Shown here: piece by piece, positions 33,843-42,182 of the stretch | Layout of the letters: each line of letters opens with the position of its first letter | How positions within the stretch are numbered: the stretch's first letter is position 1 | Origin: CAZSMC01 sp964607755 | GTDB lineage: Bacteria; Zhuqueibacterota; Zhuqueibacteria; Residuimicrobiales; Krinioviventaceae | Assembly: GCA_964607755.1 (NCBI GenBank) | Contig: CAZSMC010000035.1 | Location: 1 to 42,182, forward strand | DNA length: 42,182 bases | Direction of reading: 5' to 3' | Program-made: the position numbers and the translations under genes | The notes under the pieces: model-generated | The model's database searches: none | What the model was told of the DNA's origin: nothing | What the model saw: only the letters and a program-made list of their open reading frames with translations

Positions 33843-34511
33843 ATGCTCGCTCCGCGAAAAAGGATTACAAAAAGAGATTTAAAAGAAGACAAGCTCATCA
33901 CATTTTACGCTCAAGTCCGGAACTGGACTGAGAACAATTCAAAATTTGTCTTTGCTGCATTAGCAGCGATTGTCGTTATCATTGTTGCGTCAGTGATTAT
34001 TTCACAAAACAGAAAGCAGGCTGAAAGAGAAGCTAGTGTAGAATTTGCCAAAGCTGTTCGTGTTTACGATACCGGAGACTATCAGCAAGCGTTAACATTG
34101 TTCAACAATTTGGTTGAAAATTATGGTTCGACAGACAGCGGAACAATGGGCCGGCTTTATCTGGCAAAATGTTTTTTCAAAAACGATGATTTTGTTAACG
34201 CACGAGAGCAATATAAAAAATTTGCCTCTTCATTTGATGATAGACAACATTTTCGCGCTGCTGCATTGGCAGGCGCTGCTTCCTGTCTCGAAGCTCAAGA
34301 AAAATACGCCAAAGCTGCACAAGAATATGAAAAAATTGTAAAAAAATATCCTGATGTCCCACTTGCTTCTTTTTATTTGTTTAAAGCTGCAAGGTGCTAC
34401 TCTCTGGCTAATTCGAAAGAAAAGGCAGAGACTCTTTATCAGAAAATTGTCGAAAATTATCCGGAATCCGAGGAGAAAGACGATGCACTTTTGCTAAGCT
34501 CCATGATGTAA
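33843..34511 (+). CDS. Membrane-anchored TPR protein (YfgM/tol-pal-like)
   Basis: The 222-residue protein has a basic cytoplasmic N-terminus, one membrane helix at about 38-58 (FVFAALAAIVVIIVASVII) and then periplasmic tetratricopeptide repeats (YQQALTLFNNLVENYGS, YAKAAQEYEKIVKKYPD, KAETLYQKIVENYPES). This layout resembles YfgM-type tail proteins that work with the Sec translocon, and YbgF-like TPR proteins. The exact partner is unknown. No strong ribosome site precedes ATG 33843. The translation operon follows on the same strand after a terminator. Confidence 0.8.
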   Translation: MLAPRKRITKRDLKEDKLITFYAQVRNWTENNSKFVFAALAAIVVIIVASVIISQNRKQAEREASVEFAKAVRVYDTGDYQQALTLFNNLVENYGSTDSGTMGRLYLAKCFFKNDDFVNAREQYKKFASSFDDRQHFRAAALAGAASCLEAQEKYAKAAQEYEKIVKKYPDVPLASFYLFKAARCYSLANSKEKAETLYQKIVENYPESEEKDDALLLSSMM

Positions 34512-34535
34512 TGCCTTTAGGGCATTAAAAAATTC

Positions 34536-34564
34536 TTGCTTTTATTAAAGACATTTTATATATT
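34536..34564 (+). promoter_or_regulatory. Putative promoter of the rimP-nusA-infB operon
   Basis: TTGCTT at 34536-34541 and TATATT at 34559-34564 are separated by exactly 17 bases. The -10 box matches the consensus at five of six bases. The expected start near 34571 lies just before a terminator-like hairpin. The location fits the head of a conserved operon. Confidence 0.45.
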
Positions 34565-34574
34565 TATATTCTGT

Positions 34575-34601
34575 AAGTGGGCTCAAAAAGCCCACTTTTT
34601 T
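34575..34601 (+). terminator. Intrinsic terminator or attenuator just upstream of rimP
   Basis: AAGTGGGCT at 34575-34583 pairs with AGCCCACTT at 34589-34597 across a 5-base loop and is followed by more T. It is 17 bases before the rimP ATG and about 60 bases after the TPR gene stop. It may end the TPR transcript, or lie in the rimP leader if the promoter at 34536-34564 is real. Confidence 0.85.
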
Positions 34602-34617
34602 GTTGTATAGAAAAAAT

Positions 34618-35064
34618 ATGAACGTTCAAGATCAGTTACAAAACATCATAGCCCCAGTCCTGGATGGAATGGGTATTGAACTCGTTGAATTGCGGTTTAG
34701 CCGCGGCAAATATTCCCGGTTGCGTGTTTACGTATGGGAAAAAGACGGTATCAGTATTGGCCGGTGCAGCGAGGCAAGCCGGCACATCTCAGATGCGCTG
34801 GACCAACAGGATGTTATTGCCGGCAAGTACACGCTTGAAGTGTCTTCGCCCGGTCTGGATCGCCCATTGAAAACAATTCGGGATTTTCAACGCCACAAAG
34901 GTGATAAAGTTAAAGTGACCTGGCAGGCGAATGATGAACAAGAAAAAGCTAAAGCCCGGATTATCGAGGCAAGTGAAAACGCTGTCGATTTTGAAACCAA
35001 AGGTCGGCCGTTTACATTGAATATTGATAGAATAATATCAGCAAAAATTATTATAGAGATTTAA
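34618..35064 (+). CDS. rimP: Ribosome maturation factor RimP
   Basis: The 148-residue protein has the RimP start (QLQNIIAPVLDGMGIELVELRF) and the VSSPGLDRPL motif. It helps mature the 30S subunit. ATG 34618 is chosen over TTG 34600, which lies in the terminator T-run. It heads the rimP-nusA-infB operon found across bacteria. The ribosome site is weak (AGAAAAAAT). Confidence 0.95.
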   Translation: MNVQDQLQNIIAPVLDGMGIELVELRFSRGKYSRLRVYVWEKDGISIGRCSEASRHISDALDQQDVIAGKYTLEVSSPGLDRPLKTIRDFQRHKGDKVKVTWQANDEQEKAKARIIEASENAVDFETKGRPFTLNIDRIISAKIIIEI

Positions 35065-35084
35065 CAGGTTTTTAGGAACATGCC

Positions 35085-36371
35085 ATGAAAAGTGCAATTG
35101 TCGAAGCTTTCTCTCAATTGACCAAAGAAAAAGAAATGGACAAGGACACCTTGACAAATATTGTTCAGGATATCTTTTTGTCCATGATTCGAAAAAAATA
35201 CGGTACCTCGGATAATTTCGATGTCTTTGTCAATATGGAAAAAGGAGAGATTGAGATTTATCAATATAAAACGATTGTCAATGAGGTTGATGATGAGGTT
35301 ACTCAGATAAACCTGGAGAAAGCGCAACAGTTTGAACCGGATCTGGAAGTTGGCGATGAATATATGGAAATGATCGATCCGGAGAGCTTTGGGCGGCGTC
35401 TCATCGTTTCTGCGAAACAAAATTTAAATCAACGGATTAAAGAAGTTGAAAAAGAACATATTTATGATGAGTTTAAAAACCGGGTAGGCGAGATTCTTAC
35501 AGGCGATATTCGTCAGATAAACCGCAGGGAAATTTTTTTAAATGCAGAAGGTACAGAAGTTATTCTTCCCAAGGCAGAACAGATTCCGAACGAACGCTAC
35601 CGCCGCGGCGAAACATTGCGGGCTGTGATTAAGAGTGTTGGTTGGGCGTCGCGCGGACCCGAAATTATTGTCTCGCGCTCAGACCCTTCTTTTCTGATCC
35701 GGCTGTTTGAACTGGAAGTACCAGAAATTAGCGACGGCACAATCGAAATTAAAGGCATTGCCCGGGAACCTGGTGAGCGAACAAAAATTGCTGTTTATTC
35801 GAACGATAAACGAATCGATGCTGTTGGCGCTTGCGTTGGTATGAAGGGCATGCGAATTCAGGCTATTGTGCAGGAATTGAATAACGAAAAAATCGATATT
35901 ATTAGCTGGAGCTCCGAGCCTGAGATTTTTATTACACGTGCGCTCAGTCCGGCCAAGCCAAAACGCATTGTCATTGTCGAAGATGAAAATAAAGTGTATG
36001 CTGTACTGGACGATGAACAGATTTCGTTGGCTATCGGCAAAGGCGGTCAGAATCGCAGGTTGGCATCCAAATTGACAGGGTTTGATATTCAAACGATTAA
36101 AGAAGAGGAGTTCAGCGAACTGGTTTCGGAAACAGAAAGCGTCTATCTAAGTGAAATAGAGGGACTCTCTGAAAAACTTATCTACACACTAACCGTCAAT
36201 GGATACGAAACAGCTCAGGATGTTCTGGATGCTACAGATGAAGAATTGATGCAACTTGCAGGTATTGGACAAAAAACAGCAGAGAAAATAAAAAATACAG
36301 TGAGCGCCAATTTCGAACAAGAGGAAGAAATTGAAGAAGAGGAGAGCGCAAAACTTCAAGAGAGTGAATAA
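35085..36371 (+). CDS. nusA: Transcription termination/antitermination factor NusA
   Basis: The 428-residue protein has the N-terminal RNA-polymerase domain (1-130), S1 (about 135-200), two KH domains with CVGMKGMRIQ and AIGKGGQNRRLA, and a C-terminal helix-hairpin-helix repeat (LMQLAGIGQKTAEKI). It ends in a Glu-rich tail. It binds RNA polymerase and nascent RNA to control pausing and termination. Attenuation at the his leader would involve such pausing. TTAGGAAC precedes ATG 35085. Confidence 0.97.
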   Translation: MKSAIVEAFSQLTKEKEMDKDTLTNIVQDIFLSMIRKKYGTSDNFDVFVNMEKGEIEIYQYKTIVNEVDDEVTQINLEKAQQFEPDLEVGDEYMEMIDPESFGRRLIVSAKQNLNQRIKEVEKEHIYDEFKNRVGEILTGDIRQINRREIFLNAEGTEVILPKAEQIPNERYRRGETLRAVIKSVGWASRGPEIIVSRSDPSFLIRLFELEVPEISDGTIEIKGIAREPGERTKIAVYSNDKRIDAVGACVGMKGMRIQAIVQELNNEKIDIISWSSEPEIFITRALSPAKPKRIVIVEDENKVYAVLDDEQISLAIGKGGQNRRLASKLTGFDIQTIKEEEFSELVSETESVYLSEIEGLSEKLIYTLTVNGYETAQDVLDATDEELMQLAGIGQKTAEKIKNTVSANFEQEEEIEEEESAKLQESE

Positions 36372-36422
36372 CAATATTTAGAACCATAGAATTTTTATCA
36401 AAATTATTAGGAGCGACGACCT

Positions 36423-39017
36423 TTGGCTGTTAAGAAAAGAGTATTTCAAGTTGCAAGAGAATTTAACATTTCCAATGAGGCTCTTATCGAGTTCCTCAAA
36501 GGGCATGGATACGACATTCGGAATCACATGAGTCCGATTACAGGGGATGCGTATGCCCAGGTGATGAGTAAATACGGGGAACAGCCGGTCACATCGCAAG
36601 ATGCCAATGTAGATTTTCGTAAAAAACTTCGTGACAGACAGGAAAAAGAAAAAGCGGATTCTCAAAAAGCTAAAGAGGATTTGGAACGGCGACTTTGGGT
36701 GGCAAGTCAATTAGCAGAAGAGAAACCTAAAAGACGTCAGCAAAAACCGGCTGAAGAAACAGCGCCTCAAAGAGCCAAGTCCCAGCCAGAAGAAGCCAAG
36801 CCTGCAAAAGAAGCAGCCCGGGAGACCACTCCTGCTCCGCACGCCAAAGCCAGAGAAGAAGTCAAGCGGCCGGAACGTAAACGTCAGAGACGAAGACTGA
36901 AAATTGTTGAAATTCCACCGGAAAGCCCTGAAAAAGAAATCAAAGAAGCTCCGTCAAAAACGCGGGAAAAGGTTGAGGCAAAAACAGAAAAAGCCGAACG
37001 CGAGGTAAAGCCAAAGGAAAAAGAAGAAAAGGCACAAAAGGCTAAAAAAGAACGGCCAAAAAAGAAAAAGAAACCAGAAGCAGCTCCTCAGCCCAAAAAG
37101 ACCAAAAAGAAAAAACGGCGCCGCAAGAAAGCAAAGCCTGTTTTTAATGAAGAAGAAATTCAGGCAAACATTCGCCAGACTTTGGCGTCTATGGAAGATA
37201 CAGGAAAAGGCAAACGTAAAAAGCGTAAAACCGAAGCTGCTGAGGTTGAAGCAACTGAAGAAAAGCCGGTTATCCGGGTCAGCGAATTTATGTCGCTGGC
37301 CGAACTTGCCAGGCTGATGGAAGTAGATTCTACAGAGTTGATTCGTAAATGCATGGACCTCGGTATGATGGTGACGATCAACCAACGTCTGGATATGGAA
37401 ACGATTCAGTTGTTGGCTTCGGAATATGATTATAAAGTCGAAGCTTTGTCCGAGTTTGCCGAAGATATGTTAGAAGACCTGGCGGAAGAAGATGTGGACG
37501 AGGGCACTATACCGAGACCGCCGATTGTAACAATTATGGGCCACGTAGACCATGGAAAAACGTCACTGCTCGATCATATCCGCAAGAGTAACATTATTGC
37601 CGGCGAATCCGGTGGCATTACACAGCATATCGGTGCATACGAAGTTTCTGTGGATAGTAAGGAAATCAGTTTTCTCGATACACCGGGTCACGAGGCTTTT
37701 ACTGCTATGCGTGCGCGTGGTGCGCAAGCCACAGATATCGTAGTACTCGTGGTGGCGGCTGATGATAGTGTGATGCCGCAGACGATTGAGGCGATCAGTC
37801 ACTCCAAAGCGGCTGGTGTTCCGATCATTGTTGCGATCAACAAAATCGATAAACCGAGCGCCAACCCGGATATGATCAGACAGCAACTGGCTGAGCATGA
37901 TGTGCTTGTGGAAGAATGGGGCGGAAAATATCAGTCCGTAGAATTGTCAGCAAAAACGGGCGAAAATATTGATCAGCTTTTGGAAAAGATCCTGCTCGAA
38001 GCAGAAATGCTCGATCTGCGGGCAAATCCCGATCGCAAAGCCAAAGGCGTGGTTATCGAAGCGCGGAAAGATAAAGGCAAAGGTGTTGTTTCTACGGTGC
38101 TGGTGCAAACAGGTTCGTTACACATCGGTGATCCGTTTATTGCCGGAGCATACAGCGGCAAAGTCAGAAATATGCTGGACGAACGAGGAAAACCTGTCAA
38201 TGGAGCTGGTCCTTCACGGCCCGTGCAGATCCTCGGATTTGACGGCGTGCCACAGGCCGGAGATAAATTTATTGTTTTAAGCAGCGAACGCGATACTCGC
38301 GAGATCAGCCAAAAGCGGCAACAGTTGCAGAGAGAGCATGAGCATTGGAAATCCAGACCACGTACGCTGGACGAGATTTCAAGACAGATTCAAAAAGGAC
38401 AGATCAAACAGTTGTCTGTTATCATTAAGGCAGATGTAGACGGCTCGATCGAAGCGATTGCTGACTCGCTGCAAAAGCTTGCTACCGAAGAAGTTGCCGT
38501 GAATATCATCCACCGTGGCGTTGGCGCAATTACAGAATCCGATGTCCTGCTTGCAAGTGCGTCCGGCGGTGTTATAATTGGTTTCCACGTCAGACCAACG
38601 GTTAAGGCGCGCGAGCTGGCCAAGCGCGAATCAGTTGATATCCGTTCCTATAATGTGATTTACGATATTATTGAAGATGTCAAGTCAGCTCTCGAAGGAT
38701 TCCTGGAACCGCATATCCGCGAGAACGTTGTCGGCACCACCGAAGTTCGCGATACCTTCAAAGTGCCAAAAGCCGGAATCATTGCCGGATGTTATGTACT
38801 TTCCGGCCGCGTTAATCGTAATGATAAAGTTAAAATTTACCGCGACGACAAACTGATCCATGAAGGAACAATTTCTTCACTAAAACGGTTCAAAGAGGAC
38901 GTTAAAGAAGTCAGTTCCGGTTATGAATGCGGCATGGGTATCGAAAAATTTAACGATATCAAGGTAAATGATATTATCGAAGCCTACGAATTAATTGAAG
39001 AAAAACGCTTTCTTTAA
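36423..39017 (+). CDS. infB: Translation initiation factor IF-2
   Basis: The 864-residue protein has an N-terminal IF2_N unit (KKRVFQVAREFNISNEALIE), a Lys/Glu/Ala-rich linker (about 70-280) and a second IF2_N near 285-335. The GTPase follows, with GHVDHGKT at 373-380, DTPGHEAF from D419 and the NKID motif. Domains II to IV bind initiator tRNA. It starts at TTG 36423 with AGGAG at 36409-36413. It stops at 39017, overlapping the next start (TAATG). Confidence 0.97.
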   Translation: MAVKKRVFQVAREFNISNEALIEFLKGHGYDIRNHMSPITGDAYAQVMSKYGEQPVTSQDANVDFRKKLRDRQEKEKADSQKAKEDLERRLWVASQLAEEKPKRRQQKPAEETAPQRAKSQPEEAKPAKEAARETTPAPHAKAREEVKRPERKRQRRRLKIVEIPPESPEKEIKEAPSKTREKVEAKTEKAEREVKPKEKEEKAQKAKKERPKKKKKPEAAPQPKKTKKKKRRRKKAKPVFNEEEIQANIRQTLASMEDTGKGKRKKRKTEAAEVEATEEKPVIRVSEFMSLAELARLMEVDSTELIRKCMDLGMMVTINQRLDMETIQLLASEYDYKVEALSEFAEDMLEDLAEEDVDEGTIPRPPIVTIMGHVDHGKTSLLDHIRKSNIIAGESGGITQHIGAYEVSVDSKEISFLDTPGHEAFTAMRARGAQATDIVVLVVAADDSVMPQTIEAISHSKAAGVPIIVAINKIDKPSANPDMIRQQLAEHDVLVEEWGGKYQSVELSAKTGENIDQLLEKILLEAEMLDLRANPDRKAKGVVIEARKDKGKGVVSTVLVQTGSLHIGDPFIAGAYSGKVRNMLDERGKPVNGAGPSRPVQILGFDGVPQAGDKFIVLSSERDTREISQKRQQLQREHEHWKSRPRTLDEISRQIQKGQIKQLSVIIKADVDGSIEAIADSLQKLATEEVAVNIIHRGVGAITESDVLLASASGGVIIGFHVRPTVKARELAKRESVDIRSYNVIYDIIEDVKSALEGFLEPHIRENVVGTTEVRDTFKVPKAGIIAGCYVLSGRVNRNDKVKIYRDDKLIHEGTISSLKRFKEDVKEVSSGYECGMGIEKFNDIKVNDIIEAYELIEEKRFL

Positions 39018-39298
39018 TGTTTGTATCATTATGTCAGGTGGATTTGCTTATCCCAGACAGCAATTCATTAAAATCAAAACGAATGGTGGTAAGCAAAATC
39101 AAACAACGCCTGCGAAATAAATTTAACGTATCGGTTGCAGAGGTCGATCATAACGAATTGTGGCAGCGGGTTACACTCGGCATCGCTTCCGTTGCCAATA
39201 AACGGCGTTTCATCGATCAACAACTTCAAAGTATAATGAACTTTATCGATGATCAAGATTATATTGAAATTCTCGATCATAAAACGGAAATATTATAA
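39017..39298 (+). CDS. ylxP: YlxP-like DUF503 protein
   Basis: The 93-residue protein begins MFVSLCQVDLLIPDSNSLKSKR, with the KSKRxVVxxIKxRLRNKFNVSVAEVD core of DUF503. Its usual place is between infB and rbfA, as here. A ribosome-associated role is suggested by context, but biochemistry is poorly known. ATG overlaps the infB stop. Confidence 0.9.
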   Translation: MFVSLCQVDLLIPDSNSLKSKRMVVSKIKQRLRNKFNVSVAEVDHNELWQRVTLGIASVANKRRFIDQQLQSIMNFIDDQDYIEILDHKTEIL

Positions 39299-39303
39299 TT
39301 GTT

Positions 39304-39654
39304 ATGAGCAATAAACGCTCTGAAAAAGTCGCTGCTCTCATAAAACAAGAAGTCAGCAAAATGCTGCTTACGGAGCTGAAAGATCCGGACTTTGGTTTTA
39401 TCACAATTACCAAAGTGAATGTGAGCAAGGATTTGCAGCACGCCCGGATTTTTTACAGTGTGTATGGAGATGATGCGGGTCGAAAGAAAAATCGTCAGGC
39501 TCTTGACCGGGCAACCGGGTACATCCGGTCCGAAATTGGCCACCGGATTAAATTACGGTTTGTGCCTGAAATTGAATTCACTTATGACGACTCTGCAGAA
39601 TATGCTGATCGAATTGAGCATTTGCTTTATAAAATTAATACTGGTGAGTTATAG
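39304..39654 (+). CDS. rbfA: Ribosome-binding factor A
   Basis: The 116-residue protein has the RbfA core: RSEKVAALIKQEVSKMLL, the PDFGFITITKVNVSKDLQHARIFYS beta-sheet segment and RLKFVPELEF-type RLRFVPEIEF. It aids late 30S maturation and processing of 16S rRNA. The gene follows ylxP by 5 bases. The ribosome site is poor. Confidence 0.95.
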   Translation: MSNKRSEKVAALIKQEVSKMLLTELKDPDFGFITITKVNVSKDLQHARIFYSVYGDDAGRKKNRQALDRATGYIRSEIGHRIKLRFVPEIEFTYDDSAEYADRIEHLLYKINTGEL

Positions 39655-39675
39655 AGAGATTCTGCCTCCAATAGA

Positions 39676-40359
39676 ATGACTTTAAACACAGATGAGATTC
39701 ATTTTCACAAAGGAATAATAAATCTCCGAAAACCTATTGGATGGACATCAAATGATGTTATTCGTTCTTTAAAAAATCGTCGACGCGATTTGAAGATCGG
39801 ACATGCCGGAACATTAGACCCTTTTGCTGATGGTGTTCTTTTGATCTGTTTTGGCAAAGCCACAAAACAAGTCCCGGAATTGATGGAGCTGACAAAAACG
39901 TATAAAGCTTTTGTCGAATGTGGCAAAGAAACCGATACCCTGGACGTGACCGGCAGCATTACTCATAAAAGTGAAACCGCATGCCCTGATACAGAGGTAA
40001 TAAAGAATGTGCTGGGACGGTTTACTGGCGTTATTGAACAAGAGCCGCCAAAATACTCGGCGATCCGGTTGAGCGGTACCCGGGCGTACGAACTCGCCCG
40101 CAATGGCGCTAATGTACGGCTTGAAAAAAGACGCGTGAAAATTCATTCCATTTCGTTTTTAAAAAGATATAAGAATGGATTTTCACTTGAAATTTCGTGT
40201 TCCAAAGGCACCTATGTGCGCTCCTTAGCGCGCGATATTGCCAGAGCCGCTGGAACGATAGGTTATCTCAAAAAATTAACCAGAACGCAGATTGGACCTT
40301 ACACAATCCAGGATGCCCTGTCCATTCAAAGTGCATGTGAACTGATTAGAAAAGTGTGA
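39676..40359 (+). CDS. truB: tRNA pseudouridine-55 synthase TruB, short form
   Basis: The 227-residue enzyme has catalytic D48 in GHAGTLDPFADGVL, and KPIGWTSNDVIR at the N-terminus. KYSAIRLSGTRAYELAR and CSKGTYVRSLARDI complete the active site. E. coli TruB has about 314 residues; the missing part is the C-terminal PUA-like domain. Short TruB proteins of this length occur in Bacteroidota and relatives, so I do not regard it as truncated. It lies 4 bases from ribF. Confidence 0.95.
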   Translation: MTLNTDEIHFHKGIINLRKPIGWTSNDVIRSLKNRRRDLKIGHAGTLDPFADGVLLICFGKATKQVPELMELTKTYKAFVECGKETDTLDVTGSITHKSETACPDTEVIKNVLGRFTGVIEQEPPKYSAIRLSGTRAYELARNGANVRLEKRRVKIHSISFLKRYKNGFSLEISCSKGTYVRSLARDIARAAGTIGYLKKLTRTQIGPYTIQDALSIQSACELIRKV

Positions 40360-40362
40360 ACG

Positions 40363-41307
40363 TTGAGAATATTATGGAGTTTAAAGGACGCTGTTCAATG
40401 CCGGCCAGCCGTAATGACAGTCGGAACGTTTGATGGTGTTCATTTGGGTCATCAACACATTTTAAATACTGCCATACAACGAGCACAAGAACTGAACGCG
40501 AATTCTGTTCTTGTGACGTTTGAACCCCATCCGGGCTTTGTTGTCAAATCATCTGGCAAGCCGGACGTAAAGCTGCTAACCACGATAGAAGAGAAAATTA
40601 ATTTGTTGGAACAAACGCAATTGAATTTTCTGGTTATCAGCAATTTTACCCGAGCTTTTGCACAGATAGCCGCTGAAGACTTTGTTAAAAATTTCATTGT
40701 TAATACCTTGCAAGCTCAATATGTTGTTATTGGTCATGATCATACGTTTGGACGAAACAGAAAAGGAAATATCAAGCTGCTTCAAAAAATGGGACGTAAA
40801 CTCGGATTCGAGGTTGAAGAAGTATCACCGGTGACGGATGCTGACCGCTCAATCAGCAGCACAAGGGTACGTCAATTGTTGCTCGAAGGACATGTTGATC
40901 AGGTTGAGTATTTGCTGGGACGTCACTATTCCGTCACTGGACAGGTCATTAGAGGATCGGGCCGCGGACAGGAAATGGGGTTCCCAACCGCAAATGTTCG
41001 TCCCTATTCCCGGTACAAGCTTGTCCCCAAAAACGGTATCTATGCCTCAAAGATTACTATTGACAACCACCAATATGATTCAGTCACCTATATTGGTACC
41101 CGTCCCACGTTTAATATCAAGACAAAAAGTATCGAAACACATATTCCGGATTTTAAAGGTGATCTTTACCACAAAGAAGTGAGTGTTTCTTTTTTAAAAT
41201 GCCTTCGCAAAGAAGAAACATTCGATTCAACCAAAGACCTTGTAAATGCAATAAAGAATGATAAAGAATTAGCTGTACAATATTTGCGTAATGGAGGAAA
41301 ATATTAA
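40363..41307 (+). CDS. ribF: Bifunctional riboflavin kinase / FAD synthetase
   Basis: The 314-residue protein has the FAD synthetase GTFDGVHLGHQ, the FV.IGHDHTFGRNRKG motif and ISSTRVRQLL, then the riboflavin kinase domain with GRGQEMGFPTANV. It makes FMN and FAD, needed by the flavodiiron protein and ThyX here. The start is TTG 40363; no in-frame ATG is nearby. Its stop overlaps the rpsO start. Confidence 0.95.
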   Translation: MRILWSLKDAVQCRPAVMTVGTFDGVHLGHQHILNTAIQRAQELNANSVLVTFEPHPGFVVKSSGKPDVKLLTTIEEKINLLEQTQLNFLVISNFTRAFAQIAAEDFVKNFIVNTLQAQYVVIGHDHTFGRNRKGNIKLLQKMGRKLGFEVEEVSPVTDADRSISSTRVRQLLLEGHVDQVEYLLGRHYSVTGQVIRGSGRGQEMGFPTANVRPYSRYKLVPKNGIYASKITIDNHQYDSVTYIGTRPTFNIKTKSIETHIPDFKGDLYHKEVSVSFLKCLRKEETFDSTKDLVNAIKNDKELAVQYLRNGGKY

Positions 41308-41576
41308 TGTCAATCACAAAAGAACAAAAAGCTGAACTGATCAAGAAATATGGTGGTAGTTCTCAAAATCCCGGAAGTACAGAAGCGCAAATCGCAATAT
41401 TAACAGCCCGAATTGATGATTTGCGCCAACACTTTCAGGATCATCCAAAAGACCATCACAGTCGCCGCGGCTTGTTGCAAATGGTTGGTCAACGCCGGCG
41501 GCTTTTGAATTATTTAAAATCACGCGACATTGAAAAGTACAGAAGTTTGATTAAAGAACTGGGTATTCGCCGTTAG
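41307..41576 (+). CDS. rpsO: Ribosomal protein S15
   Basis: The 89-residue protein matches S15 in length and in the GGSxxNPGSTEAQIAILTxRI and HxKDHHSRRGLL motifs. It binds 16S rRNA early in 30S assembly. GGAGG lies upstream of ATG 41307, which overlaps the ribF stop (TAATG). It closes the conserved operon. No terminator is evident before the ABC gene 69 bases downstream. Confidence 0.97.
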   Translation: MSITKEQKAELIKKYGGSSQNPGSTEAQIAILTARIDDLRQHFQDHPKDHHSRRGLLQMVGQRRRLLNYLKSRDIEKYRSLIKELGIRR

Positions 41577-41645
41577 CTTGCGAAAAAGCCTGGTAGTGGT
41601 TCATTTGTAAAAATAGAGGCATTATTCAGAAAGGAGGTTGTATCG

Positions 41646-42182
41646 ATGATTGATGTACAACACGTGTCTCGATATTACGGCGATGTTGCGGCAGTAAAAG
41701 ATGTGTCTTTCCGGGTCAATAAAGGCGAAATCGTCGGCTTTTTAGGGCCCAACGCCGCCGGAAAGACTACGACCATGCGTGTACTGACCACTTTTCTTCC
41801 GGCAACATCCGGTACTGCAAAGGTAGCCGGTTATGATGTTTTGGAAGATTCGATGAAAGTTCGAAAACACATCGGTTATATGCCCGAAAATCCACCGTTG
41901 TATCAGGAAATGCGTGTTAAAGATTTCTTGGATTTCGTCGCCAAAATTAAAGGCGTGCCATCAGCAGATCGCAAAAAAGCTGTGGCTGAGGTGATGGAAA
42001 AAACAGCCATCGCTGATGTCAGCGAGCGCGTTATCAAGTATTTATCCAAAGGGTACAAACAGCGAGTCGGATTGTCTCAGGCTCTCATTCACAATCCGGA
42101 TGTCCTTATTCTGGACGAGCCGACAGTGGGTTTGGACCCGAATCAGATTATCGAAGTTCGCGAACTGATCAAAGGGCTTGCC
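41646..42182 (+). CDS. ABC transporter ATPase, GldA/NatA type, 5' part (cut by window end)
   Basis: The 179 visible residues include Walker A G34-T41 (GPNAAGKT), the GYMPENPPLY stretch, the signature LSKGYKQR (133-140) and Walker B with D157-E158 (LILDEPT). The PENPPLY and LSKGxxQR forms are typical of ABC-2-type exporters such as gliding-motility GldA. The permease is expected downstream, beyond the window. AAAGGAGGTT precedes ATG 41646. Substrate is unknown. Confidence 0.93.
   Translation, partial: MIDVQHVSRYYGDVAAVKDVSFRVNKGEIVGFLGPNAAGKTTTMRVLTTFLPATSGTAKVAGYDVLEDSMKVRKHIGYMPENPPLYQEMRVKDFLDFVAKIKGVPSADRKKAVAEVMEKTAIADVSERVIKYLSKGYKQRVGLSQALIHNPDVLILDEPTVGLDPNQIIEVRELIKGLA

Noticed and set aside
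36700..37250. Lys/Glu/Ala-rich repeat-like stretch in infB
   Set aside because: This is the ordinary flexible linker of bacterial IF-2, not a separate repeat or insertion.
39676..40359. TruB considered as truncated (227 residues instead of about 314)
   Set aside because: Catalytic motifs are all present, the stop is followed directly by ribF, and short TruB forms are normal in related phyla.
1..42182. CRISPR arrays, tRNA or rRNA genes, prophage, toxin-antitoxin or defence islands
   Set aside because: I saw no regularly spaced repeats, cloverleaf-type segments, phage structural genes or known defence motifs on either strand.

Overview
The window reads as one bacterial chromosome segment of roughly mid-40s percent GC. 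It has dense, mostly plus-strand operons, frequent Shine-Dalgarno (SD) sequences, and several TTG or GTG starts. There is no rRNA marker, so taxonomy is inference. A DUF4254 protein, a TonB receptor with an N-terminal CarboxypepD_reg-like domain and a GldA-like ABC ATPase point to the FCB supergroup. A genuine LexA and the abundant SD sites argue against typical Bacteroidota. A Calditrichota/KSB1-like lineage fits best. Flavodiiron protein, ThyX, IscSU and universal stress protein suggest an anaerobe or microaerophile; GH3 glucosidase, UxaC and a ROK kinase suggest use of plant-type carbohydrates.

Layout. 1-403 (minus): 5' end of a TreT-type glycosyltransferase. 724-4189: a large secreted TIG-like protein, a tandem UspA protein and a small zinc-finger anti-sigma-like protein. 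4259-8670: LexA, glucuronate isomerase and a secreted GH3 beta-glucosidase ending in a strong terminator. 8707-11526 (minus): an orphan MASE1-PAS-PAS hybrid histidine kinase. 11527-12152: a 626-base gene-poor gap with a MITE-like inverted repeat and a tiny ORF with an ideal SD. 12153-14727 (minus): a TonB-dependent receptor behind a TPP riboswitch, so probably a thiamine-compound receptor. 14947-17500: DUF4254 protein, a LarA-like protein lacking the cofactor lysine, and a ferritin-like protein. 17654-22946: iscS, iscU, a small Cys protein, flavodiiron protein, thyX, lipA and def, tightly packed. 23132-24970: sugar nucleotidyltransferase and ROK kinase.

25029-31520 is a compact histidine operon, hisG-D-C-B-H-A-F-I. 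It is preceded by a 20-residue leader peptide with five histidines and an intrinsic terminator whose 5' arm can instead pair with the end of the leader ORF. This is a complete translation-coupled attenuator read directly from the sequence. hisE and a histidinol-phosphatase are not in the operon. After it come a secreted protein, a YegS/DagK-like lipid kinase, a small membrane protein and a TPR membrane protein. 34618-41576 is the conserved rimP-nusA-infB-ylxP-rbfA-truB-ribF-rpsO translation operon, followed by an ABC ATPase cut by the window end.

The most notable signals are regulatory: the his attenuator, the TPP riboswitch with an SD-sequestering helix ahead of a TonB receptor, an inverted repeat ahead of lexA, and a promoter-plus-terminator arrangement just upstream of rimP. 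I saw no CRISPR array, tRNA, rRNA, intact insertion sequence or prophage.
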